Assembly: GCA_934364795.1 (NCBI GenBank)
Contig: CAKRMK010000032.1
Location: forward strand, 1 to 40,312
Length of the DNA stretch: 40,312 nt
Direction of reading: 5' to 3'
Source: an uncultured Blautia sp.
Lineage (GTDB): Bacteria; Bacillota; Clostridia; Lachnospirales; Lachnospiraceae
Shown here piece by piece: positions 23,708-31,890 of the stretch. A program made the translations under genes and the position numbers. Every line of letters begins with the position of its first letter. Position 1 is the first letter of the stretch. The notes beneath the pieces are model-generated. The model was not told the origin of the DNA and did not search any database. It saw only the letters and a program-made list of their open reading frames with translations.

Positions 23708-23962
23708 GAGATTTCTCCTTTTTTATTCAGTATGGTTATCTCATGTACTTTCACAAACATATCCGTTCGCAGATACTGTCTCGTCGGAATGTATATTTTA
23801 TCTTCTGTAAATTTTTGTAAACAGGAATTTCAATTTTCCTTAAATGATGATTGTCGTTCACCTGCCTTTCTTTTTCTATATTATATCACAGTTTACTATA
23901 GAAAACATCTTAAAAGTTTATAAATTATAATAAATCTTTTGTTTTTCATATTTTAGAAAAAC

Positions 23963-23987
23963 AAAAAGACGGAGCATTTCTGCTCCG
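23963..23987 (-). terminator. Terminator of the LCP gene
   Basis: The minus strand reads CGGAGCA-GAAA-TGCTCCG followed by TCTTTTTG, a compact hairpin with a GNRA loop and T tract, 90 bp downstream of the LCP stop. The interval 23708-23962 between this and the rpn start shows no gene; it is AT-rich and should hold the rpn promoter, which I cannot place with confidence. Confidence 0.85.
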
Positions 23988-24077
23988 CCCTTTCTGAATC
24001 AGCTATTACATTTGACTGTACAGCCTCATTCTTCACTTTTATATATCTTCGTACACTTCGGCTTATTGCTCTGCAGC

Positions 24078-25649
24078 TTATCCCTCTGCCTGTGTGGTAT
24101 CTGCAGTAGCATCTGTAGATGTTGTATCTGTAGCAGTGGTATCACCACTGATTGGTGCGTCGGCCTCTTCCTGTGTAATCACTTCACCGTCACGTACCTT
24201 CTGCATCAGGCTCTTAGCCTTATCAACAGTATTATAATCCGGTACCATAACGTATGCATTCTGGCTCATGGAGTACGGCTTCTCAGTGGCTCCTGTTCCA
24301 TCTACACTGTAGGAAATAATAGTCCAGTTACCACCATTTGTAAGCTGCTGCTGAAGAAGCTGTGCAATTTCCTCATATGTGATGTTTGTTCCAAAGCATC
24401 CATCCAGACTGGAAAGGATGGAGGAATAGCTGGTAAGGATTTCCGGAGAAAGAGCCTTGTCAATAACACCCTTGATAACTGCCATCTGGTTCTTACCTCT
24501 CTGACGGTCACCTTCGGAGAATGCATAACGCTCTCTTGCGAATACAAGTGCCTGCTCACCATTTACATAGTTGGCTCCCTGATTGAAGTGATAGCCAAGA
24601 ATGTTCTTGGAATCAAACTCATAATCAGAATTAACGGTAATACCGCCAAGTGCATCAATTACTTTTACAAATCCACCGAAGTTAATTCGGAAGTAATAGT
24701 TAATATCAACATCGTACAGCATACCAAGTGTATCCATACAAACATCAATGCCATAAATACCGGCATGTGTCAGTTTATCCGGTGCTCCGTTGGAAATGGA
24801 AAGTGGTACAAAATAATCTCGTGGTGTAGAAACCAGCAGAACTTCATGGGTATCTGTATTGACCGTTGCCAGGATATTTACATCACTTCGGCTCTTGGCT
24901 GTCATTTCCCCTCTGGTATCAATACCGCTGATGTAAATGGTGTAAATCTTACCACCATTGGAAGTAGTGATCGGTTCTACAACATCGGAAGAATCGGAAG
25001 AGGATTCGATCTGCTGCTCTACTTCAACAGTGCCGACTTCTTTCACCTTACTCTCAAAATCTGTATATCCGTCCATATCTTCCAGTACAGAAAGATATGC
25101 GCTGTTCAGGATGATAGCACCTGTCTCACTGTTCAAAAGACCGTCAGCCAGTTCGGAAAGTCCTGCATATTCTGTAGTCTGCACATCTGTACCAAATTCA
25201 TTCTTAAGATGGGCAACAGCACCATCTGTATTCTCACGGTCAAGTGAAGACAGAATACCAAAATTATATCCTGCTGTTGCTGCTACAGAATCTGCCGGGT
25301 CATCACTTCTTACGTAAACAGCGATCTGTGTCACCTCTGTGGTAACACCGGAAATACCGCTTAAAGCAGTTCTGGTCTTATTGATATAAAAACCGCCAAA
25401 TGCAAGTATGGCGATCATAATTACTGCAAATATGGTACCTCCTATAAATCTGCCGGTATATCTGGTATGCCACACAAGCAGCCAGATAATCGCTACGATC
25501 ACAGCAAGTACAATACCAATGATCAACATGTAAATCATGGGAATCATCTTGGTCATGGCAAGAAGTCCCATAAAGACAACTGACATCATTATCACGATGA
25601 TTGTGATCACCGCACCTGGAATCCAGTCGTTTCTTCTCCTTCTACTCAT
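24078..25649 (-). CDS. LytR-CpsA-Psr (LCP) family cell-wall polymer ligase
   Basis: LCP proteins transfer undecaprenyl-linked polymers such as capsule or wall teichoic acid to peptidoglycan outside the membrane. This 523-residue protein has three hydrophobic helices within the first 90 residues and an accessory domain of about 150 residues. The catalytic LCP domain shows the phosphate-binding arginines in KSRSDVNIL, STPRDYFVPL and FARERYAFSEGDRQRGKNQ. A Thr/Asp/Ala-rich tail (SGDTTATDTTSTDATADTT) ends the protein. The start has AAGGAG. It is a single gene with its own terminator and is divergent from the homocysteine methyltransferase. Its closeness to the capsule operon suggests that it anchors that polymer, but LCP genes also serve teichoic acids. 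Confidence 0.92.
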   Translation of the reverse strand: MSRRRRNDWIPGAVITIIVIMMSVVFMGLLAMTKMIPMIYMLIIGIVLAVIVAIIWLLVWHTRYTGRFIGGTIFAVIMIAILAFGGFYINKTRTALSGISGVTTEVTQIAVYVRSDDPADSVAATAGYNFGILSSLDRENTDGAVAHLKNEFGTDVQTTEYAGLSELADGLLNSETGAIILNSAYLSVLEDMDGYTDFESKVKEVGTVEVEQQIESSSDSSDVVEPITTSNGGKIYTIYISGIDTRGEMTAKSRSDVNILATVNTDTHEVLLVSTPRDYFVPLSISNGAPDKLTHAGIYGIDVCMDTLGMLYDVDINYYFRINFGGFVKVIDALGGITVNSDYEFDSKNILGYHFNQGANYVNGEQALVFARERYAFSEGDRQRGKNQMAVIKGVIDKALSPEILTSYSSILSSLDGCFGTNITYEEIAQLLQQQLTNGGNWTIISYSVDGTGATEKPYSMSQNAYVMVPDYNTVDKAKSLMQKVRDGEVITQEEADAPISGDTTATDTTSTDATADTTQAEG

Positions 25650-25732
25650 CTTTTAGCTCCTTTTTATTCTCTTTTCTTATGTCGGGTTACTGTTCACTCC
25701 GTTCACAGCAACTACGTCAGAACATATCATAT

Positions 25733-25761
25733 ATTTTATACGCTGACAACTGGAAAATCAA
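25733..25761 (-). promoter_or_regulatory. Predicted promoter of the LCP gene
   Basis: The minus strand carries TTGATT (25761-25756), 17 bp, then TAAAAT (25738-25733), about 85 bases before the LCP start codon. It lies close to the divergent plus-strand -10 box at 25774, so the two promoters are neighbours or overlap. Confidence 0.4.
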
Positions 25762-25770
25762 GTTAAATAG

Positions 25771-25779
25771 TGTTATAAT
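25771..25779 (+). promoter_or_regulatory. Extended -10 promoter for the methyltransferase
   Basis: TG-T-TATAAT (25771-25779) is a perfect extended -10 element, while no good -35 box is seen. A hairpin follows in the leader: TTATCAGG pairs with CCTGATAA around a GGAA/TTCC inner stem (about 25817-25850). No known methionine-related riboswitch (SAM, T-box) is recognised in the roughly 200-base leader. Confidence 0.45.
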
Positions 25780-25795
25780 GTTTAAGATTTATTGA

Positions 25796-25981
25796 AATTT
25801 TTATAAAAACAATCAATTATCAGGAACTGGAAAATTTCTTCCCCTGATAACGTTATATTTTCCAGGACGCGGATGGGATTATGACGAAATCAACCGTATC
25901 CGGCAGAATAGGTTCATCACTGTGACAGAAGTACGCAGCATGGAACAGATTTCTGCCATTCTAAGGAGGATTTACACATGA
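25796..25981 (+). pseudogene. Possible gene fragment upstream of the methyltransferase
   Basis: A frame of 62 codons without an early ATG, GTG or TTG stays open and reads protein-like towards its end (GRGWDYDEINRIRQNRFITV, then EVRSMEQISAILRRIYT). Its TGA overlaps the next gene's ATG as ATGA. It could be the 3' remnant of a gene formerly coupled to the methyltransferase, or chance. I do not recognise the family. Confidence 0.25.
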
Positions 25982-26859
25982 CGAAACAGGATTTTCAAAC
26001 ATTAACACAGAATATCGTCCTTCTGGACGGCGCTACAGGTTCTAATCTTATGGCAGCTGGAATGCCCAAGGGAATTTGTACAGAAGAATGGGTTCTGGCA
26101 CATAAAGATGTGATCCAGTCCCTTCAGAAAGCTTACATAGAAGCGGGAAGTGATATTATTTATGCCCCTACTTTTGGTGGCAACCGCATGAATCTTACCA
26201 TGCATGGTCTTCAGGACCGTATGGAAGAGATCAACCGCACTCTGGTTTCTTATTCCAGAGAAGTGGCTGACGCTGCTGACCGTAAAGTTTATGTTGCAGC
26301 AGATATTACCACCAGTGGCAAAATGATGGCACCTGCAGGAGAAATGACTTATGAAGCTGCTTTTGAAATGTACCAGGAGCAGATTCGTATTCTGAAAGAT
26401 TCCGGAGTTGACCTGATTGTTGCAGAAACTATGATCAATATTGAAGAAACTCTTGCTGCAGTAGATGCTGCTTCCACTGTATGTGACCTTCCCATTATGT
26501 GCACTATGACAGTAGATGCTGACGGAAGTATTTTCAGTGGCGGCAACGCTATTGAGGCAGCTGTTTCCCTGGAAGCTGCAGGAGCTGATGCTGTTGGTGT
26601 AAACTGTTCCGTAGGCCCTGACCAGCTTGTTTCCGTAATCCGTAATATCCGTGAGAACGTTTCCATTCCAGTCATTGCCAAGCCAAACGCAGGCATGCCA
26701 TTTATTGATGACAAGGGAAACGCTGTTTACTCTATGAAAGCAGCGGAATTTGCAGAGCATGTGAAAGCTCTTGTGGATGCCGGTGCAGGTATTGTAGGCG
26801 GCTGCTGCGGAACTACTCCGGAATATATTAAAGAAGTGGCGAAGCTGCTTAGACCTTAG
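25978..26859 (+). CDS. Homocysteine S-methyltransferase family protein
   Basis: The protein has 293 residues, with the start fixed by TAAGGAGG. It has the TIM-barrel homocysteine-binding domain: LLDGATGSNL near the N-terminus, APTFGGNRMNL, VGVNCSVGPDQL, and the zinc-binding Cys pair in GGCCGTTPEY near the C-terminus. The three cysteines bind Zn2+, which activates the homocysteine thiol. It is a single-domain form like MmuM/BhmT or the N-terminal module of MetH, lacking cobalamin and folate domains. The methyl donor is therefore not predictable; S-methylmethionine, a methylated corrinoid protein or a partner MetH module are possible. It is monocistronic and convergent with the unknown three-gene module. 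Confidence 0.93.
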   Translation: MTKQDFQTLTQNIVLLDGATGSNLMAAGMPKGICTEEWVLAHKDVIQSLQKAYIEAGSDIIYAPTFGGNRMNLTMHGLQDRMEEINRTLVSYSREVADAADRKVYVAADITTSGKMMAPAGEMTYEAAFEMYQEQIRILKDSGVDLIVAETMINIEETLAAVDAASTVCDLPIMCTMTVDADGSIFSGGNAIEAAVSLEAAGADAVGVNCSVGPDQLVSVIRNIRENVSIPVIAKPNAGMPFIDDKGNAVYSMKAAEFAEHVKALVDAGAGIVGGCCGTTPEYIKEVAKLLRP

Positions 26860-27017
26860 AGCGTCCCCCTCCCCCAAAAAGACTTTCTGTAGAGTGTACG
26901 TCACAATTTGCAGGAGATTTTACCTGAATGAAAGTGTCGTAGCAAGCTATGTAGACCGATTCCTGGGAATAATTTTCAGGGCATGCTCTAAAGCGTTTCC
27001 AAAACCGCTCCCAAAAC

Positions 27018-27063
27018 AAGGGTGTTGCAAATCATTATCTTTAACTATTTTTGCAACACCCTT
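27018..27063. terminator. Bidirectional terminator between convergent genes
   Basis: AAGGGTGTTGCAAA (27018-27031) pairs perfectly with TTTGCAACACCCTT (27050-27063) around an 18-base loop. The stem lies between the plus-strand methyltransferase and the minus-strand module. T tracts are modest, but the 14-bp stem is strong. The 158 bp between 26860 and 27017 hold no recognisable gene. Confidence 0.7.
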
Positions 27064-27079
27064 ATACATATATGTAATT

Positions 27080-27595
27080 TTATGAATTTCTTTTTTCTAT
27101 AGTACTTTTGATATCTCGCATAACTCCTGGTGCAATTTCTTCTTCAATCAATTTATCTGCCTCGTATGCATCTGCCAGAAGCTGTTTTATTTTTCCTTTC
27201 GACATTCGAATATGCTGATCTTTTTTTAATCCATTAAGAACTCCCTGAATGACATTTCCCAAATTCACATAATTCAAATTTACAATATTACAATGCTTCT
27301 GATTAATATTCCTTGTTGGTGTATCACCCAGTTCCTCATCAAATTGCATCTGTTCCAAATCCGTCTGCTCTATTTTTATTGCATCAATTGTGCCTGTTGA
27401 ATCGCAATTCGAAGCCAGCGCGATAAATGCATCTTTGAGATCATCTTCTGTTTCAACCTTCCATACAGAAAGTTTATTTTTTTCAGTACGAAACTCAGCT
27501 ACAACTGTATCTGCTTCTACCTTTTCCAGTGTAGCCTGCGGCATATCCCCTTCCGACGGCCATTTTCCACGAATAATCTTTCTCAAATAGTACAC
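27080..27595 (-). CDS. Hypothetical protein, third gene of unknown module
   Basis: The protein has 171 residues from a GTG start with GGAGG about 12 bases upstream. It overlaps the preceding frame by 101 bp. The N-terminal half looks like a mixed alpha/beta fold (VVAEFRTEKNKLSVWKVETEDDLKDAFIALAS). The middle contains KHCNIVNLNYVNLGNVIQGVLNG, and a charged helical tail follows. No signal peptide or membrane helix is visible. I do not recognise the family. It is the promoter-distal gene of a three-gene unit with its own terminator. Confidence 0.6.
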   Translation of the reverse strand: MYYLRKIIRGKWPSEGDMPQATLEKVEADTVVAEFRTEKNKLSVWKVETEDDLKDAFIALASNCDSTGTIDAIKIEQTDLEQMQFDEELGDTPTRNINQKHCNIVNLNYVNLGNVIQGVLNGLKKDQHIRMSKGKIKQLLADAYEADKLIEEEIAPGVMRDIKSTIEKRNS

Positions 27596-28103
27596 TTGTC
27601 GTCCCTTCCTCCTTTACATAAGAACATACTTCTTCAGCATATTCCTGAAGCCATTTTTCAGAAAAAGAATTGGCATTTAAAAATGAACACGCCACTTTGT
27701 CTTCCCAGTTTTCGTAGCATCTTATTCCCATTTCTTCTATATCCAAATGCTTATTCCGCGTCGCTGCAAGTGCAAGTATTGCCGCCTGTTCTCCTAATAA
27801 AGAATATGAAATCTGCGATACTACAACCAAAATATTCCACATAAGCATGTGGTTATCCTTTTGAACTGCATAAAAATATAACTTTTGCAATAATGGTACA
27901 ATATCTTCTTTTTCCGCATTTTTTACAAAAAATTCCTGTGTTAATGAGGTTCTTCCAGTTTCAAAATAATTGGTTGTTAAATCCATTTTGATTTCGAACG
28001 GCAGGATTTTTAAAGGATTATTCTCTCTGCTGCCAGATTCACTTGTCGTATCTGTTTTTGAACTGATATTTTTGTGCAGCCAGTAATTACTTAAATTCAT
28101 CAA
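27495..28103 (-). CDS. Hypothetical protein, second gene of unknown module
   Basis: The protein has 202 residues, with the start overlapping the end of the first gene. The first 170 residues are protein-like, with a hydrophobic helical region (MLMWNILVVVSQISYSLLGEQAAILALA). The last 33 residues (from VLFEKDYSWKM) lie over the start of the next gene in another frame and read like shadow sequence. The true end may therefore differ, for example through a frameshift. No known domain is recognised. Translational coupling on both sides suggests the three products act together. Confidence 0.5.
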   Translation of the reverse strand: MMNLSNYWLHKNISSKTDTTSESGSRENNPLKILPFEIKMDLTTNYFETGRTSLTQEFFVKNAEKEDIVPLLQKLYFYAVQKDNHMLMWNILVVVSQISYSLLGEQAAILALAATRNKHLDIEEMGIRCYENWEDKVACSFLNANSFSEKWLQEYAEEVCSYVKEEGTTSVLFEKDYSWKMAVGRGYAAGYTGKGRSRYSCS

Positions 28104-28815
28104 TAAAATCTTCCTCCAGACTCTTCTGAAACTCTATTGACTTTTTTACAAATTCTTTTATATCTTCTTTCTCAAATCTGTTTTTCTTATTTTCCTGCCA
28201 GGTATTTATATCAAAATCAATCTTATATCCATCCACTTCCATATTCGTTCCCTGGTCTGTCAACCAGCGTGTTATTGTAGTTATTATATTAAATTTCTCA
28301 TCTAACTCATTTATTCTAACATCTTCTCTTCCTGCATATCTCACCATAAATTCGTCTGTCAGATTCGTTCCATAGAAATGAGTTGGTTTTATAAATGTCT
28401 CTCTGAATTTATTTTTCTTCTCTGAATCTATTTCAAAGTAAACATATGATGTAAACCATGCTATTCTGTTTGGAATCGGCATGATCTGGTTAAATTTCTC
28501 ATATAAACTGCTTATAATATTCTCCAGATCTGGCAGGATTTTTTCTTTTTCGAGATCTGAAAAACCAGCCTTTTCCAGAGATGTAATTTCTACATCAATT
28601 CTTGTACTATATACCGTAATTGTCAAAGCACCATTAGCCGACACCAATTGTATACGCCTGGATGCATTTCCATCTGGAGAAATTTCCTGTGCAACACCTG
28701 GCAGCAATTCCAATCCTTCAAACGCCTGCATTGCTTTCATCATATTTGCACTTGTATAGGATATACCACTATAGTCTGCAAATGTGGACAATTTATAGCT
28801 AATATTAGAAATCAT
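28087..28815 (-). CDS. Hypothetical protein, first gene of unknown module
   Basis: The protein has 242 residues started at MISNISYKL, which has GGAG seven bases upstream; the frame extends ten codons further. Blocks such as LLPGVAQEISPDG, RRIQLVSANGALTITVYSTRIDVEI and ITRWLTDQG give a beta-rich N-terminal and helical C-terminal layout. This loosely resembles the uncharacterised TIGR04255-type proteins, but I cannot confirm that. Its stop overlaps the second gene's start. No catalytic motif, signal peptide or membrane helix is visible. Confidence 0.65.
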   Translation of the reverse strand: MISNISYKLSTFADYSGISYTSANMMKAMQAFEGLELLPGVAQEISPDGNASRRIQLVSANGALTITVYSTRIDVEITSLEKAGFSDLEKEKILPDLENIISSLYEKFNQIMPIPNRIAWFTSYVYFEIDSEKKNKFRETFIKPTHFYGTNLTDEFMVRYAGREDVRINELDEKFNIITTITRWLTDQGTNMEVDGYKIDFDINTWQENKKNRFEKEDIKEFVKKSIEFQKSLEEDFIDEFK

Positions 28816-28868
28816 ATTATTCTCCATTTCTTCAAAAATTATCATGACTTGAGTTTCGAATTAGTTTT

Positions 28869-28898
28869 ATCTTAACATATAAATTCCACTGCTGTAAA
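28869..28898 (-). promoter_or_regulatory. Predicted promoter of the three-gene module
   Basis: TTTACA (28898-28893), an 18-bp spacer and TAAGAT (28874-28869) on the minus strand lie about 55 bases before the module's first start codon. A small GCTG-TTTA-CAGC hairpin overlaps the -35 box. Confidence 0.4.
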
Positions 28899-28935
28899 CA
28901 GCAAGCGTCTTAAACATTTCGACATTTTTCTTTCT

Positions 28936-30117
28936 CTATTTCACCTTAATCGCTTTCTTCGGACACATTTCCTGACAGCAGAAGCACCGGATACATTTCT
29001 TGTAATCATAAACCGGAGGATTGTTTTTTCCTTTCCGGAAATCCACTGCTTTTCCCGGTACCGGACAGCTGTTTACACAAATTCCACAACGTACACATTT
29101 ATCTTCTTCGATATAAGGTTTTTTCTGAAAAATATTCAGAGCTCTGGCAAGTCTGGTCCACACATTGCTGCGTACCTGGATACGGTCTACATTGAAACCA
29201 GGATTTCCATACTGGAAAACCAATTCTTCCATGGAAATCTCTTTTATTTCCAAACCACTTTCATCAAAAAACATTTCAGGAACTTCCCTCACCAGTATTA
29301 ATTCCATATTTTCTGCCTTGCAGGTTCCAAGTCCCATCTTTTCCCCATGATAATTGGTGGGCACCATTTCCGGCTTCAGATGCACCAGTCTGGCAAATAC
29401 ACTGTCCAGTGCCACCGGATCCGTAGACAGCAAAATCACATTCATATTTACCGGATCACCTGAGCCCGGACCATTTCCTTCCATTGCCACAATTCCATCC
29501 ATAACATAAAGCCTTGGCTTTACATATTGGTTCAGATCGATCAGCATTCTGGCAAAACTGTCCGCACTTGGATATTTTGTATGGCCAATGGCCTTATTTT
29601 TCCCATACACAAAACCGTAGCTGTTTTTTACTGCGCCGGTGATTCTCTCCAGAGCATGGGTTTTCATCTTAGAAAGGGAAATCACACAATCTGCTTCCAG
29701 CAGCTCTTGTGGAAGAATAAATTCCTTTGCCTGAATTCCGGAAGGATTGTCTACATGTATCCCTTTTGTATAGTCAATAGCCGGAATATCATATTTTTTC
29801 AGATAAGTATCCATTCCAGTTCCCTGAATTACCTGTCTGGTAGTTCCATGACCACAGGAATCTGCCAGAACAATGTTCTTATAACCCTCTTCCCGCAGAA
29901 TCCTGGCAAATGCACCAACCACTACCGGATGAGTAATCACAGCTTTTTCTACCTCTGCTTTTTTCAGAAGATTGGGTTTTAAGAGTATTTTTTCTTCTTT
30001 TCCTATCAGGCTGGAAAGGCCACCAAGTTCCTGTATTCCTGTCTTTAACAGGGAATAAATTTTTTCTTCTTCGTAGAATTCACAAGGAAGAATTACAACT
30101 TTACTTTTTTTATCCAT
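28936..30117 (-). CDS. DUF362 domain protein with C-terminal 2x[4Fe-4S] ferredoxin
   Basis: The protein has 393 residues. The N-terminal DUF362 part (KILLKPNLL, HPVVVGAFARIL, VLADSCGHG, SLSKMKTHALERITGAVKN, GSGDPVNMNVILLSTDPVALDS) occupies about 1-310. A bacterial ferredoxin domain with two CX2CX2CX3C clusters follows (DKCVRCGICVNSCPVPGKAVDF and KKCIRCFCCQEMCPKKAI). It is a cytoplasmic iron-sulphur protein of unknown reaction, probably redox-linked. It overlaps the upstream ptsI gene by 8 bp, so the two are translationally coupled. The region 28816-28935 contains only the module promoter. Confidence 0.9.
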   Translation of the reverse strand: MDKKSKVVILPCEFYEEEKIYSLLKTGIQELGGLSSLIGKEEKILLKPNLLKKAEVEKAVITHPVVVGAFARILREEGYKNIVLADSCGHGTTRQVIQGTGMDTYLKKYDIPAIDYTKGIHVDNPSGIQAKEFILPQELLEADCVISLSKMKTHALERITGAVKNSYGFVYGKNKAIGHTKYPSADSFARMLIDLNQYVKPRLYVMDGIVAMEGNGPGSGDPVNMNVILLSTDPVALDSVFARLVHLKPEMVPTNYHGEKMGLGTCKAENMELILVREVPEMFFDESGLEIKEISMEELVFQYGNPGFNVDRIQVRSNVWTRLARALNIFQKKPYIEEDKCVRCGICVNSCPVPGKAVDFRKGKNNPPVYDYKKCIRCFCCQEMCPKKAIKVK

Positions 30118-31729
30118 TTTGTTCCTCCATGCACACTCTCCGCAGTGCCTTTCTCACAGGCAAAATGCACGCCGGCACTACAGACAGGGCATCTACTCCC
30201 ATCTTCAAAAAAGTTTCCGTGAGGCGGGTATCTGCTGCCAGCTCCCCACAAAGACAAACCTTGCAGTTTTGTGCATGCCCTGCCTCCACGATCATTTTTA
30301 TCATACGAAGGATTGCGGGATGATGGTCATTATATTTGTTCTGAAGTAACGGATTCTGGCGGTCCATAGCCAGTGTATACTGGGTCAGGTCATTGGTTCC
30401 GATTCCAAGGAAATCCACACGTTTCGCAAGTTCCTCTCCAATCATCACAGCAGCAGGCGTTTCCATCATGATTCCGGTGCGAATTTCCTTAAAAGGAATC
30501 CCCTCTTTTGTCAGCTCTTCTTTTACTTCTGCCACAAGGGCTTCAATCTCATCCATTTCCTCTTCTACACAGATCATGGGATACATCATTCCCAGATTGC
30601 CATACCAGCTTGCACGGTAAATGGCGCGGATCTGTGTCTTGAACAGATTTTTCCTGTCAAGGCAAAAACGGATTCCACGATTTCCCATCAAAGGATTTGT
30701 TTCCTGTGGGATTTCCAGATAAGACGCCTGTTTATCTGCGCCAAGATCTGCGGTACGGATTACCACCAGACGCTCTCCCATAGTCTGGGCACTTTTTTTA
30801 TAAGCCTGAAAAAGTTCTTCTTCTCCCGGATAATTTTCTCTTCCAAGATACTGAAATTCACTTCGAAGAAGCCCGATTCCTCTTGCCCCGTAATAAATTG
30901 CACTGTTCAAATCATCCAGATTACCGATATTTGCATAAATTCCAACTTCATGTCCGTCAAGAGTTATGTCCCGCTCATCGCGCAGTTTCAGAAGAGATTC
31001 CCGCTCCACTTTGTCCGCATTTTGACGGATTTCGTATTCCCGTCTGACCTCATTGTCCGGTTCCAGATACAAAGTACCGGTATAACCGTCAATAATCGCA
31101 ACGCTGTCCTCCCATTCCTCTTCTGACTGTGGAATGCCAATTCCGGTTACACAGGGAATTTCCATATTTTTGGCCAAAATGGCTGCGTGAGAAGTGGCAG
31201 ACCCTCCTCTTGTAATGATTCCAAGAAGTTTTTCTTTATCCATTTCCATCAGCTCTGCAGGAGACAGGGTATCTGCTGCCAGAATTACCGGTTCTTCTCC
31301 CAGATTGATCTTTTTTTCATCCTCCCCCAGAATTTCCAGCAAAAGCTCGCACACCCGGCTTACATTAAAAATTCGTTCTTTTATGGACACATCATTTAAT
31401 CCGGAAAAAGTGCCCTGCAGCTCATCCTTTGTAGTCTCTACAGCATAAGCAGCTGTAACTTTTTCTCCGGTAATCATACTTTGCACAGCCCGAAGAAAGC
31501 TTCCGGAGCCTAAAAGCTTTGCCTGCTCCAGAATCTGGTTTTCTGACATTTTATCATACTCTTCTTTCAGAGTCTGCATCACATGCCTCCTGGCCACATC
31601 AAATACCTTCAGCTCTTTTTTTACATCATCCGTCTGATGCTGGCGGATCTGATATTCTCCCTTTTTATAAAACCGTATTTTCCCAATGGCAATTCCTGCA
31701 AAAGCAGAAGCCCCTTTATAAATTTCCAT
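30110..31729 (-). CDS. ptsI: Phosphoenolpyruvate--protein phosphotransferase (PTS enzyme I)
   Basis: Enzyme I takes phosphate from PEP and passes it to HPr, powering sugar uptake by the PTS. The 539-residue protein has the N-terminal HPr-binding helical region, the phosphorylated His in GGSATSHAAILAKN, the PEP-utilising barrel with LRSEFQYLGRE and RTADLGADKQ, GIGTNDLTQYTLAMDRQNP, and the active-site Cys in VCLCGELAADT. The length is slightly below the usual 570. GAGG precedes the start. No ptsH is next to it; instead the gene is coupled to the DUF362/ferredoxin protein, an unusual partner. Confidence 0.93.
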   Translation of the reverse strand: MEIYKGASAFAGIAIGKIRFYKKGEYQIRQHQTDDVKKELKVFDVARRHVMQTLKEEYDKMSENQILEQAKLLGSGSFLRAVQSMITGEKVTAAYAVETTKDELQGTFSGLNDVSIKERIFNVSRVCELLLEILGEDEKKINLGEEPVILAADTLSPAELMEMDKEKLLGIITRGGSATSHAAILAKNMEIPCVTGIGIPQSEEEWEDSVAIIDGYTGTLYLEPDNEVRREYEIRQNADKVERESLLKLRDERDITLDGHEVGIYANIGNLDDLNSAIYYGARGIGLLRSEFQYLGRENYPGEEELFQAYKKSAQTMGERLVVIRTADLGADKQASYLEIPQETNPLMGNRGIRFCLDRKNLFKTQIRAIYRASWYGNLGMMYPMICVEEEMDEIEALVAEVKEELTKEGIPFKEIRTGIMMETPAAVMIGEELAKRVDFLGIGTNDLTQYTLAMDRQNPLLQNKYNDHHPAILRMIKMIVEAGHAQNCKVCLCGELAADTRLTETFLKMGVDALSVVPACILPVRKALRRVCMEEQNG

Positions 31730-31763
31730 TTTTTCTACCTCATTTCACAGGTACGTGATTTTC

Positions 31764-31812
31764 AAAAAGAGCCTGCAGCCGTCTTTTACCATCAGACGCT
31801 CACACAGGCTCT
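31764..31812 (-). terminator. Terminator after the polyamine transport genes
   Basis: On the minus strand AGAGCCTG pairs with CAGGCTCT (31768-31812), with an inner CGTCT/AGACG stem, followed by TTTTTG. A second AT-rich hairpin (GCATTTTT with AAAAATGC, 31836-31863) lies between it and the potD stop. Both end transcription from the right and separate potD from ptsI. Confidence 0.85.
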
Positions 31813-31890
31813 TTCTCACACATTTTATACAACATGCATTTTTGTTTTTTCAAAGAAAAATGCATTTGCAATACGATGCTGCTTTACAGA

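Noticed and set aside
24012..25247. 411-codon plus-strand frame opposite the LCP gene
   Set aside because: Antisense shadow: Cys/Ser/His-rich composition, no ribosome binding site, and the opposite strand encodes a clear LCP protein.
26002..26904. 300-codon minus-strand frame opposite the homocysteine methyltransferase
   Set aside because: Antisense shadow; the plus strand carries complete family motifs and a consensus ribosome binding site.
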